Positions 46,441-58,263 of a stretch of DNA of 64,000 bases are shown here, one piece after another. Where the stretch lies: assembly GCF_002575655.3 (NCBI RefSeq), contig NC_053040.3:361210267-361274266 (forward strand). Direction: 5' to 3'. Both the position numbers and the translations under genes were made by a program. Numbering within the stretch: the stretch's first letter is position 1; every line of letters begins with the position of its first letter. The notes under the pieces were generated by a model. That model saw only the letters and a program-made list of their open reading frames with translations. It did no database searches and was not told the origin of the DNA. The DNA comes from Aegilops tauschii subsp. strangulata (taxonomy: Eukaryota > Streptophyta > Magnoliopsida > Poales > Poaceae).

Positions 46441-48000
46441 TCAGGGTTCGTTTGGACATTTTATACATTAAACTGGTTTTCTAGCCATTTCAGGTGCACA
46501 AATCAAAATTAAACTACATGCACATGCTCCGGTGCATACAAATTGGTTGAAAAAGCAAATCTGTGTCCTTCAATGCATGCTTAGGTCCCATGCAAGAAAT
46601 GGGAATAATTTTTTTGGGGTTCGTTTGGCCTTTTTATACAATAACTGGGTTTTCTAGGCATTTTATGTGCATAATTCAAATTTGAACTACAAGCACATGC
46701 TCCAATGCACCAAAGTTGGTTGAAAATCACATGTGTGTCCTTGGGTGAATTTCTAGGTCCCATGCAAGAGATGGGAATGAATTTCAAACACCAGGGCACT
46801 GTTGATTGCCGGCAAAACGTTGAGATACCTAGTTTTTAAATTCTAGTAAATCCAAAACTCGTCTGAAATTCATGAAACTTGGCATGCTATCATGGAGCGG
46901 CATCAACATGCCATGGTGAAAATTTTATCCCATTTGGGGCAGGTTTGGGTATAAGCTTCTCACAAACTAGAGCTTCTCACAACAAGCATGATGGTTTCGG
47001 TAGGGAACGTACCACCTTTGGGGACGGGACGATATCTGTTGCCTCTTATTGCTTTCAAATTTTTTCTAGTGTCAACATAGAACAACAGGAGTGTTGTGTT
47101 TAATCTTGGAATTTTTTGGGGTTCATTTGGCCTTTTTTATACATTAACTAGGTTTTCTAGGAATTTTATGTGCATAATTCAAATTTGAACTACAAGCACA
47201 TGCTCCAATGCACTAAAGTTGGTTGAAAAATCACATGTGTGTCCTTGGGTGAATTTCTAGGTCCCATGCAAGAGATGGGAATGAAATTCAAACACCAGGG
47301 AACTGTTGATTGCCGTCAAAACATTGAGATGCCTGATTTTATATTTCTAGTAAATCCAAAACTCGTCTAAAATTCATGAAACTTGGCATGCTATCATGGA
47401 GTGGCATCAACATGCCGTGGTAAAAAAAATTGTCCCATTTGGGGTAGGTTCGGGTATAAGCTTCTCACAAACCAGAGCTTCTCACGACAAGCATGATGCT
47501 TTCGATAGGGGACGTCCCACCTTTGGGGACGAAACAATATCCATTGCCTCTTATTGCTTTCAAATTTTTTCTCGTGTCAACATTGAACAACAGGAGTGTT
47601 GTGTCAATTTTTCTGATTTTTCGGGGTTCGTTTGGACATTTTTTTGCATTAACTGAGTTTTCAATGCATTTATGTGCATAATTCAAATTTGAACTACATG
47701 CACATGCTCTAGTACATATAAATTGGTTGAAAAATCAAATATGTGTCCTTGGGTGCATGCTTAGGTCACATGCAAGAAATGGGAATGAATTTCAAACACC
47801 AGGGCACCGTTGATTGCCGGCAAAACATTGAGATGCCTGGTTTTTAAATTCTAGTAAATCCAAACCTTGTCTGAAATTCATGAAACTCGGCATGCTATCA
47901 TGGAATGGCACCCGACATGCTGTGGCATTTTTCATGCCCATTTTGAGAGAAGGCGCACTCGAATAATGACAGCCAACAAAGGCATTTTGAAAAAATAGCT
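46441..48000. repeat. Tandem array of ~500-bp units
   Basis: Units start with GGGTTCGTTTGG...TTTTCTAGG-type sequence at about 46,618, 47,119 and 47,625, preceded by a short partial unit at 46,447. They share AAACACCAGGG(C/A)ACTGTTGATTGC, TAGTAAATCCAAA and AAACTYGGCATGCTATCATGG. The last unit is cut off after about 350 bp. No protein is encoded. Confidence 0.8.
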
Positions 48001-48296
48001 GCCACTTTAATATCTCAAACATTTGTATAATTCAAACCATGTGCGTTCTGTTAACCATTCACGTGACACCACGTGTCTTGGTTTTAATGGCTGTAGGAGG
48101 TGCCTTGCGGACAGCTGCTTGACCATGACTGAACGGGAGGTGTGTGAGCGCAGTCCGGTGCGCAGGCTGACCGAGAGGCGTACAAGCTGTCCTCCAATGC
48201 GCAGGCTCACCGGGAAGCATGCGAGCTGTACGCTGCGCAGGCTCATTGGGAAGCGAGCCCTTTGACTTCCATGGCCGCCCGCCTACCTCTCCATTA

Positions 48297-49029
48297 ATGG
48301 CTCCCTATCCGCTGTTTAATATGGGCGGCCTTACTGTTCGCCACCCATTCCCCTCCCTCCCGCAGACCTCCACCAACGCCATGGTGCAGAATGATCATCT
48401 GCCACTAGTCTTTAAGTTTGGTGAAGTCGACTCCGAGCCGGAGGAGATAGAACATAAGGAGGAATGGGGCCTCATGGACATAGCCCAGAACAAGCTGGCC
48501 GCGACGGTTGCTGCCCCCGCTCTCGTCCCAGCTCCCATCCCCGCGCCCGCGCCAGCGATCATCCCTGTAGCATTGAGGGGCTGGTCGCCGAGCACTATGG
48601 CAGAGCTGGAAGCCGCAGGCGTCAGGGAGGTCTCCGCGGACCCGCGTGAGCTCATGTACATGCCAGCGCCCGTGCCCATGCGCGCCCCTCCACCCATCGT
48701 AGCGCCGGCCCCCGTGCGTTTGGCTGCACCCGCCGCGCCCGTGCCCCTGCCCGTGCGCGCCCCTCCACCCACCGCGGCGCTGGTCCCCGTGCGTTTGGAT
48801 GCACCCGCCGCGCCCCCTCAGCGGCATGGGATGCTGCCGTCGACCGCTACCTCTCAGCGGTGCCAGTTGTCGTCCTCCCGCGCCCCGCCCATCGATCGCG
48901 CGACGACATGATGTTTGATTTACAAGTGAAGAACATTTTGTGCTGCCTTGAAGACTTCAACAACGGCGTCCCGGAGGATGACAATGACAACGACGGCGCG
49001 ACACGCCGCCTCCGCCGCCGCCGGAAATA
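48297..49029 (+). pseudogene. Pro/Ala-rich CACTA-associated protein with one frameshift
   Basis: ATG at 48297 (MAPYPLFNMGGLTVRHPF). An acidic N-terminal part (EVDSEPEEIEHKEEWGLMDI) is followed by a long Ala/Pro/Val repeat region (APVPMRAPPPIVAPAPVRL repeated). Near a five-C run at 48,813-48,817 the frame shifts. In the new frame the sequence reads naturally (AAWDAAVDRYLSAVPVVVLP, MMFDLQVKNILCCLEDFNNG) and ends in basic RRLRRRRK and TAG at 49027-49029. One lost C explains the break. No domain is known. Its place, plus strand near the right end, parallels the acidic gene at 7.9 kb. Confidence 0.55.
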
Positions 49030-49724
49030 GTTTTTTTGGGGTTTAATACTGTATCTCGAATTCTCGATCATATGAATATAAATTCGCAGTGTGACTGAAT
49101 GAAAGATATGGTTTGAACGAACCTGCGTTTTTCTCTCTTAATATACAGATTTATCAAACGATTTTCTTTTGGAAAAAAGTCAATGGTTTTTAAATATAAA
49201 ACACTCATCGCAAACATTTTAGTTAGAACACCCGTATGCAAACCGACAGCTTCCCCAGGAAGCCAAGGGAAAATGTGCCGAGCAGGATTTCTGCATCCCT
49301 TCAACGCAAACGGTTGTTTTGCATGACCCATGTGCAATCACGTACAAACAATTGGGTAAGATTTGCATATCTGTCATTTTGGGTATGTTGCCATTTGTCA
49401 AACTGGAAAGTTTGACATTTGTTTATCTAGTAACATTGCCATTTGTCAACCTTGTAACACTGCGATTTGTCAAAATATGCAGCTAAAAATCACTAGCACT
49501 ATCTAATTTTTGCAACTAAAATCACTAGCACTGTTCATATGGGCACCAGTAGCAGGCGTGAGTTGATGGACGCATATGCAGATGTACCATTGATTACATA
49601 CACCAAGTCATCAACCCACAACGACAACGAGGATACACGTTGGATTATAGATCATTTCCAACAAAACATTCTAGTAAAGTAAAGTTTTTCTCACACAACA
49701 AATAACAAAGCGATGAAATGAACT
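49030..49724. other. Spacer with no recognised feature
   Basis: AT-rich; repeated CATTTGTC words near 49,390-49,470 only. Confidence 0.4.
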
Positions 49725-51130
49725 TCAGCTCAACCACTCGTCAGCGTTGGAAACGCTTGCTTTGAACCAGAAGTGATTCTCTGGGAAGGGCCAGCTACTG
49801 TCAATCTTGAGACCAACGCAGGACTGATCATCCAGGCCGAAGCGGCCTATTTCAGGACCCAGATTGGGACAGTAGGGAAGCATAGCAATTTCCGAGGTAT
49901 ATATACAGTTGCTTCTCATAAATGGTAGTAACGTTGTGTCAACAGCAGTTGGATCGCCTTCCACCATCATTTGATAGTTTTGTCCAAGGAAGAGCGAGTT
50001 TCCTCTAAGACTTTCAATACCGAACCAGGGAGAAGGTGTTGGCGCTAGTACACTAGTATCCATCCCGAATACCCTGCAACAGATGTTGGAATAGGTCAGG
50101 AGAGTGCGACCATGCGAGACAACACCTGCTTCCTTAGTAACATCAGCAGTGCCCTGTATACAGACAAGAAGAGGTGATCCATCGGAATAAGTTGCCAGGC
50201 ACCACTGAGTATATGGGTCATGCTCGTCCTCATGCTCGTGATCATCAGCATCGTCATCTCCCCCTTGGTTATAAAAATTTTCAAGTATAGGTGGTGGAAT
50301 GTTCACAGGACCTTGAAAACACAAGAAGGTTAATTAGTATAGGGAAACTAGCTAACCCGCATGCATGTGGATGAAACAATTATAATTATGGTGGAAGACA
50401 AACATACCGAAAGCATCAGGGTTCCATGCAAAAATAGTGCCACGAGTGGTGGCAGCAAACACAAGACCCTCGTATTGAATTGCATCACAGTACTCATCCG
50501 TGTACAGAAATTTATTTTTGAGCAATATCCATCGAGCGGGGAAGTAAGGACGGCAACAAGCTTGTCGAAGATAGCAACAACTTCATAGTTCGTGTAATCC
50601 CAAGAGCGGTTGGGAACTCGACAAATTTCTATCTTCCGTAGACGACAATCACCATGATCGTATTTGAACTCACGTAGAATACCGGTGTACTCAACCTCTG
50701 GGCAGTCATCTGAGATTTTTGGAATTGGAACCCGGTGACGAGTGTACACATTCACAAGTTCCCACTCGCAGTTGTACCCAATATAAACAACCCAATCTCC
50801 ATTTGCGCCTGCCCAAGTCTTGCCCTCAAGCGATGGCATCTTAACATCATACGTATCATTATCAAGCGGCATCAACTTGCACAAGGCGAGGCTTCCCTCG
50901 TCCCCGCGCCAGTCAGCAGGGTGATGGCGAAGAAGATAGGGGAGATCAAACCGCTCCTGGACCCTTAGGTTCCTTGTAATGATGTTATTAGTTGAGTCGA
51001 GAATGGTCTTGAATGAACCTGCCATGCTAGCCAAGGTGATGACGTCGCACCGATCAATGAGTTCCTCCACCACGTCATCTTTCAGATCGGGGAAAGAATA
51101 ACGGGGTCATTTTTGGCCTGTTCCCTCCAT
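49725..51130 (-). pseudogene. DUF295-type (F-box associated) gene, broken
   Basis: Minus-strand exons: about 51130-50408 and 50311-49725 (donor TTCG|GTATGT, acceptor CAAG|GT, phase-compatible). The product shows the DUF295 pattern: LMPLDNDTYDVKMPSLEGKT and WAGANGDWVVYIGYNCEW in exon 1; LVCIQGTADVTK, CCRVFGMDTS and NSLFLGQNYQMM in exon 2. The ATG at 51130 gives MEGTGQK followed by TGA (51109-51107), after which the frame continues DLKDDVVEELIDRCD. A second break near 50,510 shifts the frame (CDAIQYEGLVFAATTRGTIF lies in another frame until the donor). DUF295 is a plant domain usually C-terminal to an F-box; a complete F-box is not visible. It is probably a captured host gene, now dead. Confidence 0.75.
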
Positions 51131-51299
51131 GGAGAAGATGATTGAACAATGGCAGAAGGAAGGGTGAAGGCAAATGGAGGGAGGAAGAGCGTGCCACTGT
51201 CGTTCCAAATCGAGAGGGAAAGGCGAAGGGGCGGTGGACGGTTGCCACGGTACACGAAGAGGTGCCTGGGGAGCGAACGGTTGCCACAGAGGTCACACA

Positions 51300-51753
51300 C
51301 TGAGGACAAGGGCCGAGTGAACCGCATGCGTATATCGCACACACCTTGATCTGGCTGACTGTTTCTTTTGTGTTGCCTAATCACAAACAGTTCATCCGAG
51401 TGAACCATATGCTGTATATCGCACACACCTTCATCTGGCTGCCCGTTTCTTTTGTGTTGCCTAATCACAAACAGTTCATCCGAGTGAACCATATGCTGTG
51501 TATCGCACACGCCTTCATGTGGCTGCCCGTTTCTTTTGTTCCTCCTCATCGCAAACAGTTAATTGAACTGAACCGTATGCCCTTCATCGCACACGCAACG
51601 AAAATCTGAACCGTGTTTGATGCATCCGTCATCACAAATGTTTTATACATTTCGACGGTTTTCATACACCACCATTTGCGATTATTGCATCGCACACAGT
51701 TTCTCGAAGGGTCTCCGATCGTAGTGTCGTGTTAGCAGCATCCGTCAGTAGTG
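51300..51753. mobile_element. Right subterminal region and terminus of the second CACTA element
   Basis: Three tandem units of about 75 bp (ATCGCACAC...ATCTGGCTGCCCGTTTCTTT ... CACAAACAGTTCATCCGAGT) occur at 51,330-51,560. These are followed by the same ordered motifs as at 8,640-8,823 and the end TAGCAGCATCCGTCAGTAGTG at 51753. The next three bases are GCC. The same family as the element ending at 8823. Confidence 0.8.
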
Positions 51754-52158
51754 GCCGACTGCCTTGCAGCAGGCACGAGCACCCATCGACTCCCCGGAGG
51801 AGCAGCTCCTGGCAGTGTCGTGCGCCTTTGCTTGCCCTGTCACTTGATAGGGGATGACAGGGACCGCGTCAGGCTGTCGCGGGGTGCCCGAGAGCTGCAG
51901 TTGCCCACCCGGCTTGTCGGCGCCGCCGTGAAAGAGGACCTCCCATTCCGGTCCATCCGCAACCAACGGAGGCCAATGCGGAGTGCTACCTCCTCCTCGT
52001 CCGGTGCCGACGAGCTTGAGGACTTCACAACGAGATTCTTCCAGCTGATGGAGTCAAAATCGCTGCCGGCCATGGAGGAGGGAAGGGGATTGGGCGAAGA
52101 TGGGAGGTGGATGAGACGGACGAGGAACAGATTGGTTGAGCTAGTGAGGTTTGACTAG
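51754..52158 (+). pseudogene. Truncated open frame flanking the CACTA end
   Basis: An open frame runs straight out of the CACTA terminus to TAG/TGA near 52158, with no start codon of its own: the element appears to have landed in a gene or gene-like sequence. It reads HRLPGGAAPGSVVRLCLPCH, DDRDRVRLSRGARELQLPTR, then a Ser/acidic and Arg-rich end. No domain is recognised. The 5' portion would lie beyond the element's other end, which I could not locate. Confidence 0.35.
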
Positions 52159-53722
52159 GATTTGCTTGTCCGTCTTCAGGTATTTGTGGTGCAGGTGAGG
52201 TGGCGGCGTGGGACATCGTGAGATGGTTCGACGTGGCGAACGCGCCATGGCGCGTTTGAGTCTCCTATAATCGCCTCTGTATTGTATATAGGGTTGTTAG
52301 TCCGGACGTATGAAGTCGGTATAATGAGCCCATCTAGATCGGCTTTATTTTATCGTTGAGTGACCGAGCGGTTTCGTCGGTGGTGTTGGATAGCATGGCT
52401 GTTATAGTTGCTCTAAATACATGGTCTAAATCCTAGGAACGTCATATCTGGCTTGTTGAGGCTCAGGGTGGTTGCTTCGGCGTGGTCGACAGCGCACATC
52501 ACATTGGGGAGAATATGGGCGGTGCTCGCCGTCGCCGGCAGCCCATGCGTGAGACGGTGAGAGAGAACTTTGAAATGGAAACGTGGGAGACGAGTAAGGG
52601 AACTCGGGCTGCAATATTTGTTATGTGGAGGGTGCTTATGAAAAATGTCTAGCATCTCTCCCCCTTTACTCGGTCCGTACCATAAGATTTCCATCGAATG
52701 GCCTTGTTGACGGGGGGAACTTGTATATGATCAGCACCTTAAGTGCGATCATGCGATCTCGTCAACAAGAATATTTTTTGAATTTGGAGCATTTTTAAAA
52801 TACCATTTTCTTTTAAGAATCTTGAATAATTGTGAAAAACAATAAAAAAATTAAAAATGGGAAACTTTTTTCAAGTTCTGAATATTTTCCAAAATAGCAA
52901 CAAAATTTTTGAGTTCTAAACATTTTCTATAATTTATTTTTTAAAAATTCTGAAAGTTTTTTTGAGAATTTTGAATTTATGAAATAAATTCTATAAGAAA
53001 AATAAGCTTCGAAGGTAAAAAAGAGATAGGGGAAGGAGAATAAAAATAGAAGTTAAAACAAAAAGACAGAAAAATGGGCCATCCCATTATATTGATTGTC
53101 CTGTGCGAAACTCCGACTATTTGCCGCCCGGTGCGAAAAATAGAATTTTCCCAGCTGTGTGAGCAGAAAAATAAGTGGGTTGGCTTCGCTGGGCCACAGC
53201 GCCAGGCCCACAGACGAAATTCTGGAAAAGCCTTTTTTCTCTAGCAGACGAATGCATAAGAATTTAGTACCATCTTGGATAGCAAAATTTCTTTTCGACG
53301 GTGAACGGATGAAAAAATTGGCGAAACGCACCTTGCTTTATTAGTAGGTATAGAGGTATAGATATAGATATAGATATAGACATAATTTTGTAGCATATGC
53401 ACAACATTATTAATGGAGTAGTAGCACATATTCTGTTCTTCCCTAAAAAAATCACATATTCTATTCTGTAGACTACTAAAATGTCCAAGTACAAGGGCTC
53501 TAATGTAAAATGCACCATCAATCCCAGCTATGCTCGATCTGTACCACAAGAAATGCATCCAATGGTTCAGCCGACTAGATCGCATGATCGCACCACAGGT
53601 GGCAAAATTTCATTTTTTAACCCTTTTGTGGTCTAAATTGGGGATCTGGCCCCTGTTTGATTTTTTTTGAAATCTAACCTTTTTTCTACCGCCACAGGTC
53701 TCAGCGGTAGGGTCGGGCAACC
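52159..53722. other. Unannotated stretch, AT-rich, with short repeats
   Basis: 52,760-53,060 is very AT-rich (TTTTTGAATTTTG / CAAAATTTTTGAG words). A (TAGATA)n microsatellite lies at 53,350-53,382. The end (about 53,590-53,722, CTACCGCCACAGGTCTCAGC) resembles a fragment of another dispersed repeat into which the Tat element inserted. No gene is supported. Confidence 0.4.
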
Positions 53723-54193
53723 TGTCGGTGTCAAAACCGGCGGATCTCGAGTAGGGGGTCCCGAACTGTGCGTCTGAGGATCGAAGGTAACAGGAGACAG
53801 GGACACGATGTTTACCCAGGTTCGGGCCCTCTTAATGGAGGTAATACCCTACTTCCTGCTTGATTGACTTTGATAAGTATAGGGGTTACAAGAGTTGATC
53901 TACCTCGAGATCATAATGGCTAAATCCTAGACGTCTAGCCTGTATGATTTTGATTGCCTCTACGGACTAAACCCTCCGGCTTATATAGACACCGGAGGGG
54001 ACTAGGGTTGTACAGAGTCAGTTTATAGAGAAAGGAATCTTCACATCCGAACGCCAAACTTGCCATCCACGCAGAGGAGAGTCCCATCCGGACACGGGGG
54101 AAGGCCTTCTATCTTGTATCTTCACAACCCATCAGTCCAGCCCATGTCACATAGCCCGGACGCCCGAGGACCCCCTAATCCAGGACTCCCTAA
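53723..54193 (-). repeat. 3' LTR of the Tat-type element (~471 bp)
   Basis: On the plus strand it begins TGTCGGTGTCAAAACCGG and ends ...CCAGGACTCCCTAA. On the element's own strand it therefore starts TTAGGGAGTCC (TG expected) and ends GACACCGACA. The adjacent AGTAGCCCCCGAACC is the complement of the purine tract. Confidence 0.75.
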
Positions 54194-54603
54194 GTAGCCC
54201 CCGAACCAGGCTTCAATGACGATGTGTCCGGCTCGCAGATTGTCTTCGGCATTGCAAGGCGGGTTCCTCCTCCTCCGAATACTTCAAAGCAATTTGAACA
54301 AAAGAACTGCATTTGGCTTTCCGATGACGACGCAATATCCGGCTTCATGTCTTCGGCTTTGTAAGGTGGCTCCTCCCTGATACTTCGGGCAGCTTCGGCT
54401 TTACATTAAATATCATACCCTTCAACTTCCGCGCCACCGTCGCCTCGGCTTCCATGTGTCAGACGAATACAAAGGGTCCAAGTGTTTTTACAGATAACAC
54501 CCTGACTTGGTAGGGAAGGCGTCTATTTAAGGAGATTGGATCTCAGATGCCATTGCACAACAGGCGAAAATCGTTAGAGCTTGCCACAGGAAACTGCGCA
54601 AAC

Positions 54604-57460
54604 ATGGCTGGCGCTCCCAGCTCTTCCTCACGCCCCCACGATCCGCAAAAGGGCGATTGGGAGAGTTGCTCAGTATCCCACGCCCAGCTGACCAAGCTTC
54701 AGACGCAGGGATATCTTCCTCCCGCGGATCTGGTCCCCGTTCGGGCGGGATTAACTTCCATTAACGGCGAAGCCCTGGCGGAAAACTTCCCCAACCCTAC
54801 TGAAGGGGAGCGAGTGTGCTTTGTTTCCTTCCTATTAAGAGGCGTTGGATTTCCAATCCACCCTTTCCTCCGAGGTCTCTTGGAGCACTACGGCCTCCAG
54901 TTGCACAATCTCACGCCGGCTCCATTCTGCATATCGCGGGCTTCGTTGCTCTTTGCGAGCTATTCCTAGGCTGCGAGGCCCATTTTGAGCTATGGAGGAG
55001 ACTTTTCTGCCTCGTCCCCAACTCCCAAAAGGGATCTATATTCGAGGTGGGCGGCGCGAAAGTATGGCGTATAGCCAGGACAGGATACCTGTCCGGCACT
55101 CCGAAGAAGGCATCTGAAGAGTGGCCCTTAGAGTGCTTTTATATTGAAGACGTTGTCCTCCCAGACCCAATCATACGGGGCCTACCCGAATTTTCCAATG
55201 CTGTGGTAAAGAAGCGCCACAGCTGGCGCCCCCGGAGCCTCGAGGAGGAAGACAGTGCGGAGGTCAAGAAGTTAATGAGCAAGATAAAGACACTTGCCCA
55301 ATCCGAATTATCTATAATCGAGGTAATGGCGATTTCAATAATGTGAGGTGTTCAGCCACTCCAATCCAGAGGGCTCCCCATGTGGCACTACAACGGGGAA
55401 GACGACGCATCACGCTGCGGGCACAAGGGGCCGGACAATTTTGCCGCCTTGGCTGCCATGTCGGCTGATCTTTACAAAGGGGAGAGAGAAGACTTTACTC
55501 GCCTTAAGTGCCGAGAGGGATTTTCCATGTACAATCCTCCTAGTTGGGTGAGCTTTCGCTCTGTAACCTTATTCAATCCTCTTCCTGAGTCGTACCTAGT
55601 TTGAACTCAATCCGACTATTTTTGACAGGAATGGAGAAAGGTTGTGGCGGGGATCTATAGCCCTGCTCCGCAGCCGGAGGACCATATTCAAGACTTGGAT
55701 CCCGGATTTGAAGAGGATCCGGATATATTTATAGAGCTCAAGGAGGGGGTCTTCTATCGGGCGAGCTACAACGACACAGAAGTGGACATTGTAGCCGATT
55801 ACCCCGGCCTTCTCCCCTCCTCCCACATAAGTACCCAAGAGACGTCTCCTCCAAAAGAGTTTTCTCGTTGCACCTCACCTACCGCACTGTCTCATGCTCC
55901 AAAGGGGCGGCGCTCGTCTCGCCACGCCGTATCAGAGGCGTCCCTTAAGAGGGTGGCACCCACGCAGGGTGTTTCTTCGAAAAGAAAGGCGGATGGCAAT
56001 ACTGCCGAGCCTTCATCACAGAGGTATGGTTTTTAATATGTCCTTGGCAGATAAACCAAATTATGACATTTCCTGTTGTGCCATATTTTCAGGAAGAGTA
56101 TTCGCCGGACTATGTCTGGAGACCTGACTGGTCATGCATCAATCAATCCGGCCCTGGACCCTACCCCAAGGACTAGAGTTGATACAGGTGCAATGCCGGA
56201 TTGTCCTCTCCCCGAGGATTCAGATAATGTATCCATCACGAACTCCGAAGTGGAGAGTGCAATGAACCATCGGCGCTGGAGGGCAGCTATGCGTGACCCA
56301 AACTTCACCGAAGAGGCATTCAATGCCTTCAGCTCAGCGGATGCATACATCCGAGCTGCCCGAGATGGGCTTGCTGGAGCCACTCACCAGCTTTCAAAGG
56401 ATATGTGGGTAAGGACTATTGTGTAGATTTAATAATCATATGCCAGTAGCCCCCGAGCCTTGAAGCAGTTAGCCCAACTGATTTAAGGGTCGTTACGCCC
56501 TTAGGTACTCACGGAGAAGAATAACACATTATCCAAGGAGCTGGAAGAATGCCGAATGAAGCTAACTGTCGCCACTGCCGAATTTGAGAATTCGAAGAAA
56601 TCCAAGGGGGCACCCGATGGTGAGTAAAATAGTATCAGGAGGATATTATTCCATGCCCACAATGATTCTAACTATGCATTGTTTTTGTATGCAACGGCAG
56701 GATCGTCGGACCGGTTGGACGAAAGGCTAAGGGCTGCTCAGGCGGACAAACAACATGCCGAAGGGCAAGAAGCCGCTGGTAAACGTGTATTAACATGGAC
56801 CATTAATGAGAAGAACAAACTACAAGATGCCAACATCAAGCAAGCCGAAGAGCTGAAGGATAAATGAGCCCAACTGGCGGATGCCTTGAAGGAGAACAGA
56901 AAGCTGAAAGGCGGCATATTCAGTATGCTCTTAAACCTCACTTTCGTATGGTCCCCTGATGGAAAATTTAACAAGATTGTTTCTGTAGGTGTGCTGACTG
57001 GGTGGCCCTTGTTTCTGTAGGTGTGCTGACTGGGCGGCCCGAAGGAGAAGTTTCCGGGTTTCAAGGCAATCTGCTACAAGAGCTGTCCAAAGTGCATGAG
57101 CGAGCTCGGAAGGCAATGAGAAACATTGCTAAGGCTTTATGGCCATTCGATTCTCCTCCAGGAAGTATGGAGGAACTCGTGAATTTATTCAAGGGGCCTC
57201 GTCGCTGCTTCGGGCTATGGAAGATATCAGCATGCCAAGAAGGCGCAAGAGAGGCCTGGGCCATGGTGAAAATGCGGTACACCGGACTTGATCCGAATCA
57301 TATGGCCCGGGTCGGACCTCGAGGACCAGATGGACAAGAAATTCCTGTTAGCTTGGTGTATGACCAAGTAAAGATAGCCGCCAAGTTTTCACAATAGGAT
57401 TGCAAACTAGACAACCTGTTAGATGGTCTAGAGGAGGAAGAAGTTTTTGAGTCCAAGTAG
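54604..57460 (+). pseudogene. Antisense spliced gene of the Tat element (PF04195-type 'putative gypsy type transposon')
   Basis: Plus-strand gene opposite to pol. Likely exons: 54604-55322, 55356-55547, 55629-about 56023, about 56091-56406, about 56505-56620, 56700-about 56920, about 57020-57460. Most GT/AG borders are consistent in phase. The first exon has the PF04195 core (ALAENFPNPTEGERVCFVSF, GFPIHPFLRGLLEHYGLQ, ELFLGCEAHFELWRRLF). Later exons have a Ser-rich linker, a coiled coil and the C-terminal LSLVYDQVKIAAKF-like block. One base is missing near 54,915, and TGA at 56,866 and TAG at 57,398 interrupt it. A 30-bp duplication (56,979-57,008 / 57,011-57,040) covers the last acceptor. Function of such antisense genes is unknown. 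Confidence 0.65.
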
Positions 57461-58263
57461 CAATGTACTTTTATCGACAAACTTTTCTCTAGCCGAATTG
57501 TAAAACGATTGTCATGGCAGACCCTCTACTTCAACCTCCGAAACCCAAGGTTTGGAGTGTTTCCGAATACTACACCGTTGGTAAACACCAAAGTATGTAC
57601 GGAAACAAGGCAGTCAGGTCATAGTTGCTTGAACAGACAAGTTGTATTCGGCGAGTTATGTTATATTACATTTATTCATAAGAAACATCTTCCAGAGAGA
57701 ATAGTTCCGTTAAGGGTTCCTCTCCCTGGGTGTAGCATGCGTTGTTTTCATGCCTAGGCTGTGATGCTAGAAAGCCCAGTTCACTTTTATATTTTGGGGG
57801 CTTATGTTACAACGAAGGTAGTTCGTCTTTTGTTCGCCGACCAATTATTCCCTTAAGAACGCTAGCTTTCGGCTTCACCCGTCTGAGGTACACGTCCGGA
57901 TGACCTGGCGGTAATAATCGTAGAGGTGCTCCCTTTATGCCCTAGCCGAACAATCAGGAACGTAGGGCATAAGCACAGGAGCCAGACAACCCAGCTTGGC
58001 AAGAACTTAAGTCATAAAGGTGCATATAATGGCGAATGAAAGACATATATGAGAAGGTGACACATATATACAGTGAGCTTGATGCTCGAAAAATAATAAT
58101 AAGCTTCTGTGGAAAGAAGCCCCCAGGTATTGTGGGGCATGTAAATTTAAGGATGTATACCCCTTCAGTGTGCGGTTTATCCGAACGTGAGCTAGAAGTC
58201 GTATAAAAACGAAAAGAAGAAAGAGAAAAAAGAGAAAAAAGGTAACGAACAATGAGTCCGGAC
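57461..58263. other. Spacer between the antisense gene and pol
   Basis: The 3' tails of two convergent genes lie here: the antisense gene (plus) ends to the left and the integrase frame (minus) ends at 58264. No other feature is seen. Confidence 0.5.

Noticed and set aside
54400..54540. Possible separate host gene starting at 54,547
   Set aside because: The frame continues into the PF04195-type domain and the spliced antisense gene of the Tat element, so it is part of that element.
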